Shown: piece after piece, positions 28,918-38,213 of the stretch
How positions within the stretch are numbered: the stretch's first letter is position 1
Layout: each line of letters opens with the position of its first letter
Origin: an uncultured bacterium
GTDB taxonomy: Bacteria; Bdellovibrionota_C; UBA2361; JANWWW01
DNA: 54,766 nt
Assembly (NCBI GenBank): GCA_938038205.1
Contig: CALHSA010000007.1
Coordinates: 1-54,766, forward strand
Direction of reading: 5' to 3'
Position numbers and translations under genes: made by a program
Notes under the pieces: generated by a model
What the model saw: the letters and a program-made list of their open reading frames with translations, nothing else
The model's database searches: none
Told to the model about the DNA's origin: nothing

Positions 28918-30370
28918 GGTTTAATAGGAAATTTAAATAGTCGTCACCTACTTTAACTAATTCGTTCTTTTTGGAAGAATTAGTTAATCTACTCAATAAA
29001 GGCTTCAGGCGAGGATTTTCAGATAGTTTGTCATAATTTTTGTGTATGAATCTGTAAAAGAGTCCATCAAGTTTAAGTGTCCATTCTCCTTTTTTAAAAT
29101 CAGACATCTTTAAAATATAATTGGAGCCCGAAAAATATGGCTTTGTTGAGAGAATTCCTCCGCAAGCAAACTGACTCATCGAGTAAACATTAGGTACCAT
29201 TACCCAATCAAATGCATCTATGAAATTTTGCATAAAATATTTATAAACTTCATCAGGATGAATTTCGCACAGAAAAAGAATATTCCCAACTACCATCAAT
29301 CTCTCGATGTGATGTAGATATGCAATCGATTCTACTTTTTTTACACAATGAATTAAGGGTTCTAAATTAAATTTCTTTAGGTCTTTAATTTTATATCTGT
29401 GATCAAAAAAATTTGATTTTCTTATGACTGAGCCTTTAGTTTCATACAAAAATCTCATGTATTCCCTCCAGCCAATTATTTGTCTAAGGAATCCTTCAAT
29501 AGAAGGCAGGTTTTCGTTATTTACTCTCTCAATAACCTTAGAAATGATAACTGTAGGATCTAATAATCCTACGTTTAGATATGCTGCTATACCACTATGA
29601 AAAATAAAATTACTTTTTACAGTGATAAAATCCTGGTAGGCTCCAAAGTTCTCAAGCCTCTGCTCCAGGAAAGTTTCAAACCAAGTTTCAGCATCTTCTC
29701 GCGTTACAGGGAAGAAAAATTTTTCACTACTTCCTGGATTTGAGGGAAACAAAGATTCGACATAATCTTTTGCTTCTTTGACAAAAACATTTTGTTTTAC
29801 ACAGGGATCTGGTGGCAGAGAGAATTTTTTTGGCAATCTTTTCCTATTGAAAACATCAAAACTCCACCTTCCTCCAACTGGTTTTCCATTTGAATATAGA
29901 ATTGAGTGTTTTTTTCTTTGATGTATATAAAAATCATGTAATTTGTATTTATCCTTTATACCAAAATCAGACTCTAAATCTTTCAATGAGTTAATAAAAT
30001 TTGGTGTGGTATGAAAAAGCACACTAGATCCTAGTAAAACTCTCAATCTTTTGGCTAATATGTAATCCGTGGGTTCATATGTGTGGAACTTTTGAAAACC
30101 TAACTCTTTAAGTTTTTTTACCACCTGCTTTAAATTTTTAAATGCTTGAAAATCGAAATATAACACAGCTCTACCTGAGTTTTTCAGCTCAAACTCGTGA
30201 GCTTTCATTGTTGCTCTGTGAAAAACTAGTTTTAGCTTATGAAATTTGACTTCATACTCATAATCATTAAAAAACAATGAATCCTCAATAAGGGCAATCG
30301 TATGATCTTTAGGTAAACTCAGGTTTTGTTTATAAAGTTGGTGGGGGAAAATTAGCCAAACGGAGGACAT
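28895..30370 (-). CDS. prokaryotic (6-4) photolyase-like protein lacking Fe-S cysteines
   Basis: The 491-residue protein belongs to the PhrB/CryB branch: an N-terminal DUF-like photolyase domain ('WLIFPHQLY'), 'GKPVGGRWSFDVFNR', 'GFLRQIIGWREYMRFLYE' and 'DWVMVPNVYSMSQFACGG', 'KPYFSGSNYI'. Fe-S members have Cys-x2-Cys after 'MSDY' and another Cys before 'PFN'. Here the segment reads 'MSDFKKGEWTLKLDGLFYRF' (~420), with no Cys and a shortened loop, so a [4Fe-4S] cluster is not expected. The gene heads a two-gene unit with the next cryptochrome and is divergent from a third photolyase gene across 195 bp. Confidence 0.88.
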   Translation of the reverse strand: MSSVWLIFPHQLYKQNLSLPKDHTIALIEDSLFFNDYEYEVKFHKLKLVFHRATMKAHEFELKNSGRAVLYFDFQAFKNLKQVVKKLKELGFQKFHTYEPTDYILAKRLRVLLGSSVLFHTTPNFINSLKDLESDFGIKDKYKLHDFYIHQRKKHSILYSNGKPVGGRWSFDVFNRKRLPKKFSLPPDPCVKQNVFVKEAKDYVESLFPSNPGSSEKFFFPVTREDAETWFETFLEQRLENFGAYQDFITVKSNFIFHSGIAAYLNVGLLDPTVIISKVIERVNNENLPSIEGFLRQIIGWREYMRFLYETKGSVIRKSNFFDHRYKIKDLKKFNLEPLIHCVKKVESIAYLHHIERLMVVGNILFLCEIHPDEVYKYFMQNFIDAFDWVMVPNVYSMSQFACGGILSTKPYFSGSNYILKMSDFKKGEWTLKLDGLFYRFIHKNYDKLSENPRLKPLLSRLTNSSKKNELVKVGDDYLNFLLNHGAISAD

Positions 30371-30530
30371 ATTTTTTTACCCTGTTTTAAGTTTATTACG
30401 CTTAGTTAATAATAAGAACAACAAGCTCAATTGGTCCAAGTCTCTGCTCAATAATAAGGTCTATAGAACCATACCGAGGAGCACTGTAAATGATAAGCGA
30501 ACTAATATTAATTCAAGTAGCAATGAATGT

Positions 30531-30559
30531 TTGTTAAAATAATACAAATCGCATAAAAT
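30531..30559 (+). promoter_or_regulatory. promoter of the third photolyase gene
   Basis: TTGTTA (30531-30536) and TAAAAT (30554-30559) are 17 bp apart. The GTG start codon at 30566 lies 6 nt after the -10, exactly where transcription should begin, so the mRNA would be leaderless. Confidence 0.55.
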
Positions 30560-30565
30560 CGCGAT

Positions 30566-32002
30566 GTGTCATCTCCTTTAATTTTTTACTGGGTTAGAAG
30601 AGATTTTAGGCTAACAGATAATCCAGCGCTACACTATGCTAGCATGGTGGAAAAAAAGCCTATTATTCCAATTTTTTTTATTGAACCTTATATGCAGCAA
30701 GGTGCGGTTGAAAACAACTTTGGATGGCCTCAAAGGTTTTTTCTAACAAGAGCTTTAAAGAATTTTGCCAAACAATTTAAAGATTTTTATATAATTAATG
30801 ATCACCCAACAAAATTTTTCCGGAAAATAGCTGAAAAGCATCCTTTAAAAATTTTAGTTAACGAGGACGTACATCCTGATTTTTACTCTCAAGTAAAAAA
30901 ATTACATAAAACAGGAATTGATATCAGGGTTTTCCCCGATCAGATAACAGTGCCTAAAAATACTGTTACCAGTAATGGATCAGAATTTTCTGTTTTCTCA
31001 CCATTTAAAAAAGCTGTTTGGGATTTCTTTTTAGCACAAAAACCATTACCAAATGTTCATATTGAGACAGAAAAAAATATTTTTTGTGAAAACTCTAAAT
31101 TAGATCATACAAATTTGGAAACAGTATTTTCTAAGTCTCGTAAGTTTTTAGTAGACAATTATGTTATTGATTTAGATGAAATTTCAGAGGGTCCTAAGCT
31201 TGATGGATGGTATTTTACTGAGCAAGAGGCACAAAAGATGTTGGATGAATTTATCCAAAATAAACTAAGGCTTTACCATAAAAATAGAAATTTTCTCAAC
31301 ATGGATGGCACATCAAAACTAAGCTTAGCGCTGACATGGGGTTTAATCTCGGCAAGAAGTATTAAACAGAGAATTATGGAGTATATTAACCTAGATTACA
31401 TCAAACCAGATTCCAAAGAGTTTACTGGAGAGATTACGTTCATTTCAGAGCTGATTTGGAGAGAGTTTTATAAATATCTTCTTTTTCTAAAGCCATGGCT
31501 ACTTAAAACTGAATTTCAAGAAAATAAAAGAGGTATTAAATGGCTCAGTAATGATAAAGCTTTATTGCGTTTTAAATCATGGATAAGGGGGGAAACAGGC
31601 TATGCCATTGTGGATGCCGCAATGAAGGAGATTCAACAAACAGGTTTTATGCATAACAGGGCCCGAATGATAGTTGCCTCAATTTTGACCAAAAACCTTG
31701 GTATTAATTGGAGATGGGGTCAGGAATACTTTAGGGCAGCTTTGATTGATTTAGATGAGGCTTCAAATAACGGAGGATGGCAATGGTCTGCTAGTGTTGG
31801 TGCAGACCCTCAACCAATTCGAATATTTAACCCATATCTTCAAGCTAAAAAGTTTGATCCTGATTTTACTTACCAAAGAAGATGGTTAGGACCCGCGTTC
31901 GAAAGGTACAAGAAAGATGAAAAGGATATTGCTCCAATTAAGCCTTTGGTGGAACACGTTGATGCTAGACAAGAGGCCTTAAGAAGATATTTTTTATCTT
32001 AG
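30566..32002 (+). CDS. phrB: deoxyribodipyrimidine photolyase (class I CPD type)
   Basis: This 478-residue flavoprotein would split cyclobutane pyrimidine dimers with light. It has 'YWVRRDFRLTDNPAL' at the N-terminus, 'ISELIWREFYKYLLF', 'ETGYAIVDAAMKEIQQTG', 'HNRARMIVASIL' and 'NNGGWQWSASVGADPQPIRIF', including the Trp residues of the classical electron-transfer chain, then 'FNPYLQAKKFDP'. Of the three related genes it is the closest to textbook photolyases. The start is a GTG with a well placed promoter. The 3' end overlaps the convergent E2 gene by 4 bp. Confidence 0.92.
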   Translation: MSSPLIFYWVRRDFRLTDNPALHYASMVEKKPIIPIFFIEPYMQQGAVENNFGWPQRFFLTRALKNFAKQFKDFYIINDHPTKFFRKIAEKHPLKILVNEDVHPDFYSQVKKLHKTGIDIRVFPDQITVPKNTVTSNGSEFSVFSPFKKAVWDFFLAQKPLPNVHIETEKNIFCENSKLDHTNLETVFSKSRKFLVDNYVIDLDEISEGPKLDGWYFTEQEAQKMLDEFIQNKLRLYHKNRNFLNMDGTSKLSLALTWGLISARSIKQRIMEYINLDYIKPDSKEFTGEITFISELIWREFYKYLLFLKPWLLKTEFQENKRGIKWLSNDKALLRFKSWIRGETGYAIVDAAMKEIQQTGFMHNRARMIVASILTKNLGINWRWGQEYFRAALIDLDEASNNGGWQWSASVGADPQPIRIFNPYLQAKKFDPDFTYQRRWLGPAFERYKKDEKDIAPIKPLVEHVDARQEALRRYFLS

Positions 32003-33282
32003 ATAAAGATATTTCTGTTCAGATCCCAATTTTCTATATATTTTTTTACAAAGCTTAGAAATTGTCCTGAAACAGATCCATCAATTACTCGATGATCGTA
32101 TGACAGAGTTAAGTAACATAGATCCCGAATAGCTATCTTGTCATCATCCACTACCGCTGGTCTTTTTGTTATAGCACCTAGACATAGTATTGCTACCTGA
32201 GGCTGGTTTATTATCGGTGTCCCGATTAATGTTCCAAAGACTCCTGGATTTGTAACGGTAAATGTCCCTCCGGCTACCTCATCAGGTGTTAATTTTTTAT
32301 TTCTAGCTCTATTAGCAAGGTCGTTTAAGGCTCTACAAATACCTAAGAAAGACTTTTCTTCAGCTCTTTTAATAACTGGCACAATGAGTCCGGTGTTACC
32401 TAATGCAACCGCCACACCTAGATGGATGTGTTTTTTATAAATTATGTTAGTCCCATCAACTGATGTGTTTAAAATGGGGAACTCTAAAATTCCCTTAATC
32501 GCAGCTTCTAAGAAAAAGGGAGTGAATGACAGAGAGTACCCTTCAATTCTTTGAAAATCTTCCTTAATACTGTTTCTGAATCTTGAGATCCTAGTGCAAT
32601 CAACTTCAATAATTGAGTAAACGTGAGGACTAGTTGCCTTCGAACGCACCATGTGCTCTGCAATAGACCGTCTCATAATGTCCATCGGGGTGATGGTATG
32701 TTCATTATCTATCAATTGTTTCGCAAGCTCAGGACTGATCTCTAATCCAGATGAGAAAGATAGTTTACTAATTTGATATTTGGGAGCTTGCTGTGAGGAA
32801 TTATCTGAGGTCTGAGCTGAGCTAGTCTGATTCACTTTGTCCAATGACCTTGAGCGAATGTAATTTTGAATATCTGCTTTTGTCACTCGGCCCCCTGCTC
32901 CGCTTCCTTTTATCTCCTGCAACTCATGATCTGTTAAACCAGCCTCTTGAGCTATTTGCCTAACAACAGGCGTAATCTTTGACATAGAATCTTTCTCCCT
33001 AGAAAGATTTTCGCCATCATTTTGATATATTGCCTGTTGAGTAACATCCGTATCAATTACAGCAATGACCGTTTTAACTGGAACAACCTCTCCTTCCTTG
33101 AAAATTATTTTTTTTATCCTACCATCAGCTGGTGCAGGTACTTCCGAATCTACTTTATCCGTTGAGATTTCTAATATAGGTTGATCACGCTTTACTACAT
33201 CTCCTTCCTTGACTAACCATTTAGATATGGTTCCTTCAGTGACACTTTCCCCCATTTGGGGCATCAGAACCTCAATTTCCAT
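31999..33282 (-). CDS. 2-oxoacid dehydrogenase E2 (dihydrolipoamide acyltransferase)
   Basis: E2 is the core of the complex and carries the swinging lipoyl arm. The 427-residue protein has one lipoyl domain (residues ~1-77) with the lipoylated Lys43 in 'ISTDKVDSE'. A linker follows, then an E3-binding domain (~105-145, 'ITPVVRQIAQEAG..GSGAGGRVTKADI'). The catalytic domain ends with 'YDHRVIDGS' carrying the His-x3-Asp active site (~H397, D401). 'MPQMGESVTEGTI' leans towards branched-chain or succinyl-type E2, but the gene order lpd-lipB-E1-E2 leaves pyruvate or branched-chain acids open. It is the last gene of its operon, 3 bp after E1. Confidence 0.92.
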   Translation of the reverse strand: MEIEVLMPQMGESVTEGTISKWLVKEGDVVKRDQPILEISTDKVDSEVPAPADGRIKKIIFKEGEVVPVKTVIAVIDTDVTQQAIYQNDGENLSREKDSMSKITPVVRQIAQEAGLTDHELQEIKGSGAGGRVTKADIQNYIRSRSLDKVNQTSSAQTSDNSSQQAPKYQISKLSFSSGLEISPELAKQLIDNEHTITPMDIMRRSIAEHMVRSKATSPHVYSIIEVDCTRISRFRNSIKEDFQRIEGYSLSFTPFFLEAAIKGILEFPILNTSVDGTNIIYKKHIHLGVAVALGNTGLIVPVIKRAEEKSFLGICRALNDLANRARNKKLTPDEVAGGTFTVTNPGVFGTLIGTPIINQPQVAILCLGAITKRPAVVDDDKIAIRDLCYLTLSYDHRVIDGSVSGQFLSFVKKYIENWDLNRNIFI

Positions 33283-33285
33283 TTT

Positions 33286-35268
33286 TTAAAAGTTTAACAC
33301 TTCTACGGCTGATTTGTAAATTTGCTCTTCCTGTGGCAATATAGCCTTCTCTAGGTTTGGTGCTTGACACACTCCTGGAACATTCAAACCACCCACTCTA
33401 ACGACTGGAGCATCTAGGAAATTAAAACAGTCTTGAGCTATTCTTGCAGCAATTTCAGCACCGTATCCCATAAATAAAGAATCTTCATGCACAATTAAAG
33501 CTCTTGATGTCTTTTTTATAGACTTAGCTATCGTTTCAAAATCAAGTGGATATAAAGTTCTAATATCAATAACTTCTACAGTTTTGCCAAAATTGCGTTG
33601 AATATCTCTTGCAACATTAACGCACCTATGCAAGGTATAACCGTATGAAATAATTGTTAAATTTTCGCCACTTGATACTATTTTTGCTTTTCCTAATGGA
33701 ACATACTTTTTAATTGGTGATTTTGAATAAGGTGCTCTATAAAGCCCTTTATGCTCAAGAAATAAAACTGGATTGTTTGATCTGATGCTTGCGTTTAAAA
33801 GCCCATAAGCATCTCCAGCATTACTCGGCATCACAATTACCAAACCACCAAAATGCGAGAATGTAGCTTCTATGTTTTGAGAATGATAAAAGGCTCCTCT
33901 AATATAACCACCAACAGCTACACGTATAACAACATTCGCTGTAAAATCGCCTTTTGATCGGTAGCTAATGGTATTTAATTCATTTCTGATCTGATTCATA
34001 GCAGGCCAAATATAATCGCCAAACTGAATCTCAATAACAGGTTTGAAGCCCTTTAAAGCGAGTCCAATAGCTACTCCCACAATGCTTGATTCAGCAAGTG
34101 GAGAATTGAAACATCGCTCAACCCCAAAAAGCTCGGTTAGTCCTCTTGTCGCTCCAAAAACACCTCCTTTGCCATGTGCAACATCTTCTCCGAAAACTAC
34201 AATCTCAGATCGAAGCTTCATGGCATCTTTTAAGCATTGGTTTATACTATCTACCATAACAACCTCAGGACCCTCAGGTTCAGATTCATCTTGACCAAAA
34301 GAATCATCATAGTTTATAGCTCCTACGAAAATTTCCTCAACAAGAGGATCCTGCTCAGCTTCAACCTTCGAAATAGCTTCATCTATTAAAGCCTTAATTT
34401 CCGAGGATATTTTTTCTAACTCTTCTTTAGTGCAACCAAGCTCAATTGCTTCAGCTTCCACAAAAATTAACGGATCTTTTTTTTCTGCAATAGATATATC
34501 TTCAAGTGGTCTATATTTTGTTTGATCATCAGAAATGGAGTGGCTACATAATCTAGGGACTAAAGCCTCTATTAAAATAGGTGTTTCTCCTAGTTTGACT
34601 CTTTGATAAGCCGATGTAAAGGCCTCATAAAGTTTTTTTATATCTTTACCCTCAACTGTTACAGAGGGAAGAAAAGCTTCTGCAATACTAGATATCTTTT
34701 TTTTACACCATAATTCCTGAAAAGAAACAGAAATTGCCCAAAGATTGTTATGAATAACAAATACAATCGGCAAGTTATCTTTAGATGCCCAATTAAGAGC
34801 CTCAAAAAAATCACCTTGACAACAGGCTCCCTCCCCTGCACTAACGTAAACCACCCCTTTCTCTTTGGATTTTTTTAAACCGAGAGCAAATCCAACAGCC
34901 GGTAAGAATTGGCTTCCAGTGGGAGAACTTTGAGATATTATGTTTAATTCTTTACTTCCCCAATGCATAGGCATTTGTCTTCCATGTGAGTTGGGATCAG
35001 TTTCTTTAGAGAGCAGATTTCTTCCAAAATCTTCAAAACTCATACCTAAGCCAAGCACCAAAGAGTGTTCCCTGTAGTATGGAAAGAACCAGTCCACACT
35101 AGGAGAAAAAATTTCTGATGCAACAGCTCCGATTACCTCATGACCTTTACAACCAATCTGAAAATGACATTTATTCTGCTTATACAAAGTTATAGATTTT
35201 TCATCAAAAAGTCGAGCTGTGACTATTTTTTTATAAATTCTAAGCAATAACTCTCTCGTGAGTTCCAT
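33286..35268 (-). CDS. 2-oxoacid dehydrogenase E1, alpha-beta fusion
   Basis: One 660-residue chain joins the alpha subunit (residues ~1-325) and the beta subunit (~335-660), which are separate proteins in many bacteria. The alpha half binds thiamine diphosphate through 'GEGACCQGD' (145-153) and 'NN' (174-175). The usual GDG reads GEG, a conservative but notable change at the Mg2+ ligand. The beta half contains 'FGEDVAHGKGGVFGATRGL', 'NSPLAESSIVGVAIGLAL' and 'HEDSLFMGYGAEI'. E1 decarboxylates a 2-oxoacid and acylates the E2 lipoyl group. Substrate (pyruvate or branched chain) is uncertain. The start lies 29 bp inside lipB. Confidence 0.92.
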   Translation of the reverse strand: MELTRELLLRIYKKIVTARLFDEKSITLYKQNKCHFQIGCKGHEVIGAVASEIFSPSVDWFFPYYREHSLVLGLGMSFEDFGRNLLSKETDPNSHGRQMPMHWGSKELNIISQSSPTGSQFLPAVGFALGLKKSKEKGVVYVSAGEGACCQGDFFEALNWASKDNLPIVFVIHNNLWAISVSFQELWCKKKISSIAEAFLPSVTVEGKDIKKLYEAFTSAYQRVKLGETPILIEALVPRLCSHSISDDQTKYRPLEDISIAEKKDPLIFVEAEAIELGCTKEELEKISSEIKALIDEAISKVEAEQDPLVEEIFVGAINYDDSFGQDESEPEGPEVVMVDSINQCLKDAMKLRSEIVVFGEDVAHGKGGVFGATRGLTELFGVERCFNSPLAESSIVGVAIGLALKGFKPVIEIQFGDYIWPAMNQIRNELNTISYRSKGDFTANVVIRVAVGGYIRGAFYHSQNIEATFSHFGGLVIVMPSNAGDAYGLLNASIRSNNPVLFLEHKGLYRAPYSKSPIKKYVPLGKAKIVSSGENLTIISYGYTLHRCVNVARDIQRNFGKTVEVIDIRTLYPLDFETIAKSIKKTSRALIVHEDSLFMGYGAEIAARIAQDCFNFLDAPVVRVGGLNVPGVCQAPNLEKAILPQEEQIYKSAVEVLNF

Positions 35269-35899
35269 ATAATTCCAGGTTTGATTTAAAAATTTGTTGT
35301 GCAGCTAAAATGACTTCATCTAGAGAAACTGACCGAAAATCTTCCATGAAACAGTATAATGAAGAATCTAATCCACACGGATTAATCAAATAAAGACCAT
35401 AAGGAGGCTCCCTTTTTACATTTAAACATAATCCATGAATTGAAACTCCTCGAGAGATATGAATTCCTATTGAAGCTATTTTTAATGGTTTATTGTTTTT
35501 TAATACCCAAACCCCAGTTTTTTGTTCAATCTGATATGCTTTTATGTCAAATTTATCAAGTACTTTAATTGTCAAGGTCTCTAATTTTCTAATCCAGGAT
35601 AAACAATCCAGCTCCCTTTTTCTTATATTAATGATTGGATAAATAACGAGCATTCCCGGTCCATGATACGTAAAATCTCCTCCCCTATTTGTTTGAACAA
35701 TGTCAATGGAGTTACTTTTTAAGAAATTTGTTGAAACTTTTAAATTTTCTAAGTTAGCAAGTCTTCCATAAGTAATAACCGGTGAATGCTCACATAGAAT
35801 TAAAAATTCATTTCCACTTTTTAAACAATCTTCTCTAAGAAGTTGTTGAATTTGCCATGTTTCCTCATAATTCGCATTTTTTCTCACTATAACTTGCAT
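35240..35899 (-). CDS. lipB: octanoyl-[ACP]:protein N-octanoyltransferase LipB
   Basis: LipB moves octanoate from ACP to the lipoyl domain, the first step of lipoate assembly. The 219-residue protein has 'RGGDFTYHGPGMLVIYP', 'KIASIGIHISRGVSIHG' with the catalytic Lys140, and 'INPCGL' with the catalytic Cys175; the two residues match the E. coli Lys/Cys pair in spacing. It sits inside the dehydrogenase operon, 6 bp after lpd and overlapping E1 by 29 bp, so the enzyme that modifies E2 is made with E2. LipA is not in the window. Confidence 0.95.
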   Translation of the reverse strand: MQVIVRKNANYEETWQIQQLLREDCLKSGNEFLILCEHSPVITYGRLANLENLKVSTNFLKSNSIDIVQTNRGGDFTYHGPGMLVIYPIINIRKRELDCLSWIRKLETLTIKVLDKFDIKAYQIEQKTGVWVLKNNKPLKIASIGIHISRGVSIHGLCLNVKREPPYGLYLINPCGLDSSLYCFMEDFRSVSLDEVILAAQQIFKSNLELYGTHERVIA

Positions 35900-35905
35900 T
35901 CGAAG

Positions 35906-37297
35906 CTAAAAATTAATTGGCCTTCCAACAGCTGCTGCTACAGATTCCAAAAACATCTCAGATAAGGTTGGGTGAGGGAAAACTGTTTCAATTATACTCT
36001 CTGCAACAGCCTCATGTGATTTAGCTACTGATACTGTTGCAATTATCTCAGTGACCTCTGGGCCAATCATGTGTACTCCAAGTATCTCGCCATATTTAGA
36101 ATCTATGATTACTTTGCAGAATCCGTCAGTTTCAAAAATAGCGACAGCTTTACCAAGAGCAGTAAGAGGGAATTTTAAAACTTTGATGCTATGACCTTTA
36201 GCTTTGGCTTGCTCCTCAGTTAGTCCAATTGAAGCAACTTGAGGTTCCGTGTAAATACAGCTCGGAATTTTTTCTTTATCAAGCGCCTTATGACTATGAC
36301 CCGAGAGGATCTCTGCCACTATAATCCCTTCATGACTTGCCTTATGCGCTAACATTGGAGCTCCAATACAGTCCCCTATCGCATACACAAGCGGATTTGT
36401 AGTCTGATAGTTTTCATTAACTGATATTATATCTTTGTTAACAAGAATACCTGCCTTTTCCGGTTCAACCAGCGCAGAGTTTGGCGTAACACCAACAGCG
36501 ATCAGTATCATTTCACTGGTAATTTTGTTCACGTTGCCATTAGAATCTTGAACTTCAAGAGTATACTCTGATCCATCTTTATTGATTGATCTAACGGAGC
36601 AGCTTGTCATTAATCTTATGCCATTTGATTCAAAAGATTTACTAAGAGCAACAGATATTTCTGGATCTTCAAGTGGTGCTATTCTATCCAAAGCCTCAAT
36701 CAGCGTTACCCTACACCCAAGACTAGCGAAAAAATAACTAAACTCTAAACCAATAGCACCTGCACCAATAACGGCTAAACTTTTTGGTAAGTTTTTATTT
36801 GCTAAAATTGTTCTGTAATTATGAACCGTTTCTCCATCTACATCAATAAATGGTAAACTTTTTGGGCGGGCACCTACCGCTAGAACTGCATTTTTAAATT
36901 TAAAAGTTTTAACTCCATCTTTGCCTTCCACCGTAATCGTTGAAGGGTCAGCGAATTTTGCGTGACCATATATCACTTCAACATTATTTTTTTTCATTAA
37001 GTACTTTACTCCCTGCTCCAATTTTGTAGCAACTGACCGAGAGTTCTGCATAATTTGGGAAAAATCAAAAGAGTATCCATTAATTTTCACTCCAAAAGTA
37101 GACGATTTCTGAATGTCATTCAGAAATTTTGCGTGCCGGAGAAGAGATTTTGTTGGAATACAACCCCAATTTAAACAAATACCTCCTAAATTCTCTTTTT
37201 CAATTAATGTCACTTCACGTCCCAGTTGAGCCGCACGAATGGCACAAGTGTACCCCGCCGGGCCTCCACCTATTATAATAAGATCCTTGATATCCAT
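35906..37297 (-). CDS. lpd: dihydrolipoyl dehydrogenase (E3)
   Basis: E3 reoxidises the lipoyl groups of E2 with NAD+. The 463-residue flavoprotein starts at the ATG 37297; a longer frame to 37345 would overlap the divergent pseudouridine synthase. It has 'IIGGGPAGYTCAIRA', the redox disulfide 'GGICLNWGCIPTKS' (C41, C46), a second nucleotide-binding 'VIGAGAIGLEF' and the active-site 'FPHPTLSEMF' His-Glu pair at the C-terminus. It is the first gene of the lpd-lipB-E1-E2 operon. TAATCT ends 8 nt before the ATG, another possible near-leaderless promoter. Confidence 0.96.
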   Translation of the reverse strand: MDIKDLIIIGGGPAGYTCAIRAAQLGREVTLIEKENLGGICLNWGCIPTKSLLRHAKFLNDIQKSSTFGVKINGYSFDFSQIMQNSRSVATKLEQGVKYLMKKNNVEVIYGHAKFADPSTITVEGKDGVKTFKFKNAVLAVGARPKSLPFIDVDGETVHNYRTILANKNLPKSLAVIGAGAIGLEFSYFFASLGCRVTLIEALDRIAPLEDPEISVALSKSFESNGIRLMTSCSVRSINKDGSEYTLEVQDSNGNVNKITSEMILIAVGVTPNSALVEPEKAGILVNKDIISVNENYQTTNPLVYAIGDCIGAPMLAHKASHEGIIVAEILSGHSHKALDKEKIPSCIYTEPQVASIGLTEEQAKAKGHSIKVLKFPLTALGKAVAIFETDGFCKVIIDSKYGEILGVHMIGPEVTEIIATVSVAKSHEAVAESIIETVFPHPTLSEMFLESVAAAVGRPINF

Positions 37298-37334
37298 ATT
37301 TTGAAAGATTAACACACTGTAATTTAAGGTGTAA

Positions 37335-38213
37335 ATGAGGCACATTTTTGGAACTCTAAACTCTAACAGAATTGAAATTAAATTTTATGGTCCATTTCCT
37401 ATAACTGTTGGTGAGGTGCTTGATAAGTTTATAAGTGAAAAGTTTACAAATTTTAATGTTACAGTTAATGGAAAGCCGGAGCAACTTGACACTGTGTTAG
37501 TGAAACCATCCATGATTGAAATATTTTTTGGAGAACAGATTAAAACTGTGAATCTCCCTCAAGTTGTATGGAGAGATGAACATTTGGCAGTTGTTTTTAA
37601 ACCTCCTCTTATGGCAACTCAACCTACCCGTTTTGCTTCGGAGCCTCATCTTAAAGGCTTTTTGACAGAGATGTTTGGTCCTCAAATTCATATACCAAGT
37701 AGATTGGATTTTGGTGTATCAGGGCTTATCTTGGTTAGCTTAACCTCTAAAACTCATAAATTTGTGCATAACTTATACGAAAAAAAATTAATTAAAAAAT
37801 ATTACTGCTTTAAAAGTTTAAATTCTGTACCCTGGCTCTATCGGTATATTGAAACGAACATAGTAACTAATCCTCTGCATCCTGCCACAAGATTAGTATC
37901 ACGTGGCCAAGGGGCTCAGAGTCTATTTATTAATCTTAAAATTTTCACGGATTATGGCTGGATTTATGTGGTGAGGATATTCACGGGAAAAACCCATCAA
38001 ATTAGGTTGCATTCGAAGTATTTAGGTATACCTATAATCGGAGATCCTTTTTACAATCCATCAGCTCAGCCCAAAAGTTTTGAATTGTGTTGTTTTTGTT
38101 TGAGCTTTAATTATTTAGGCCAAGATCATACATTTTTCATCCCAAAAAACTTATCTCCAACCTGGTTAAGTTTAGAAAAGGTTATTGAGATGCAGGATCT
38201 TTGGTTTATCTAA
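37335..38213 (+). CDS. RluA-family pseudouridine synthase
   Basis: The 292-residue protein has an S4-like N-terminal part ('VTVNGKPEQLDTVLVKP') and the RluA catalytic domain. The key Asp is in 'PSRLDFGVSGLIL' (the family motif HRLD..TSG), and 'TGKTHQIRLHSKYLGIPIIGD' is the standard C-terminal signature. It isomerises uridine to pseudouridine in rRNA or tRNA; which site cannot be told. It is divergent from lpd with a 37-bp gap and overlaps the convergent infA by 4 bp. Confidence 0.88.
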   Translation: MRHIFGTLNSNRIEIKFYGPFPITVGEVLDKFISEKFTNFNVTVNGKPEQLDTVLVKPSMIEIFFGEQIKTVNLPQVVWRDEHLAVVFKPPLMATQPTRFASEPHLKGFLTEMFGPQIHIPSRLDFGVSGLILVSLTSKTHKFVHNLYEKKLIKKYYCFKSLNSVPWLYRYIETNIVTNPLHPATRLVSRGQGAQSLFINLKIFTDYGWIYVVRIFTGKTHQIRLHSKYLGIPIIGDPFYNPSAQPKSFELCCFCLSFNYLGQDHTFFIPKNLSPTWLSLEKVIEMQDLWFI

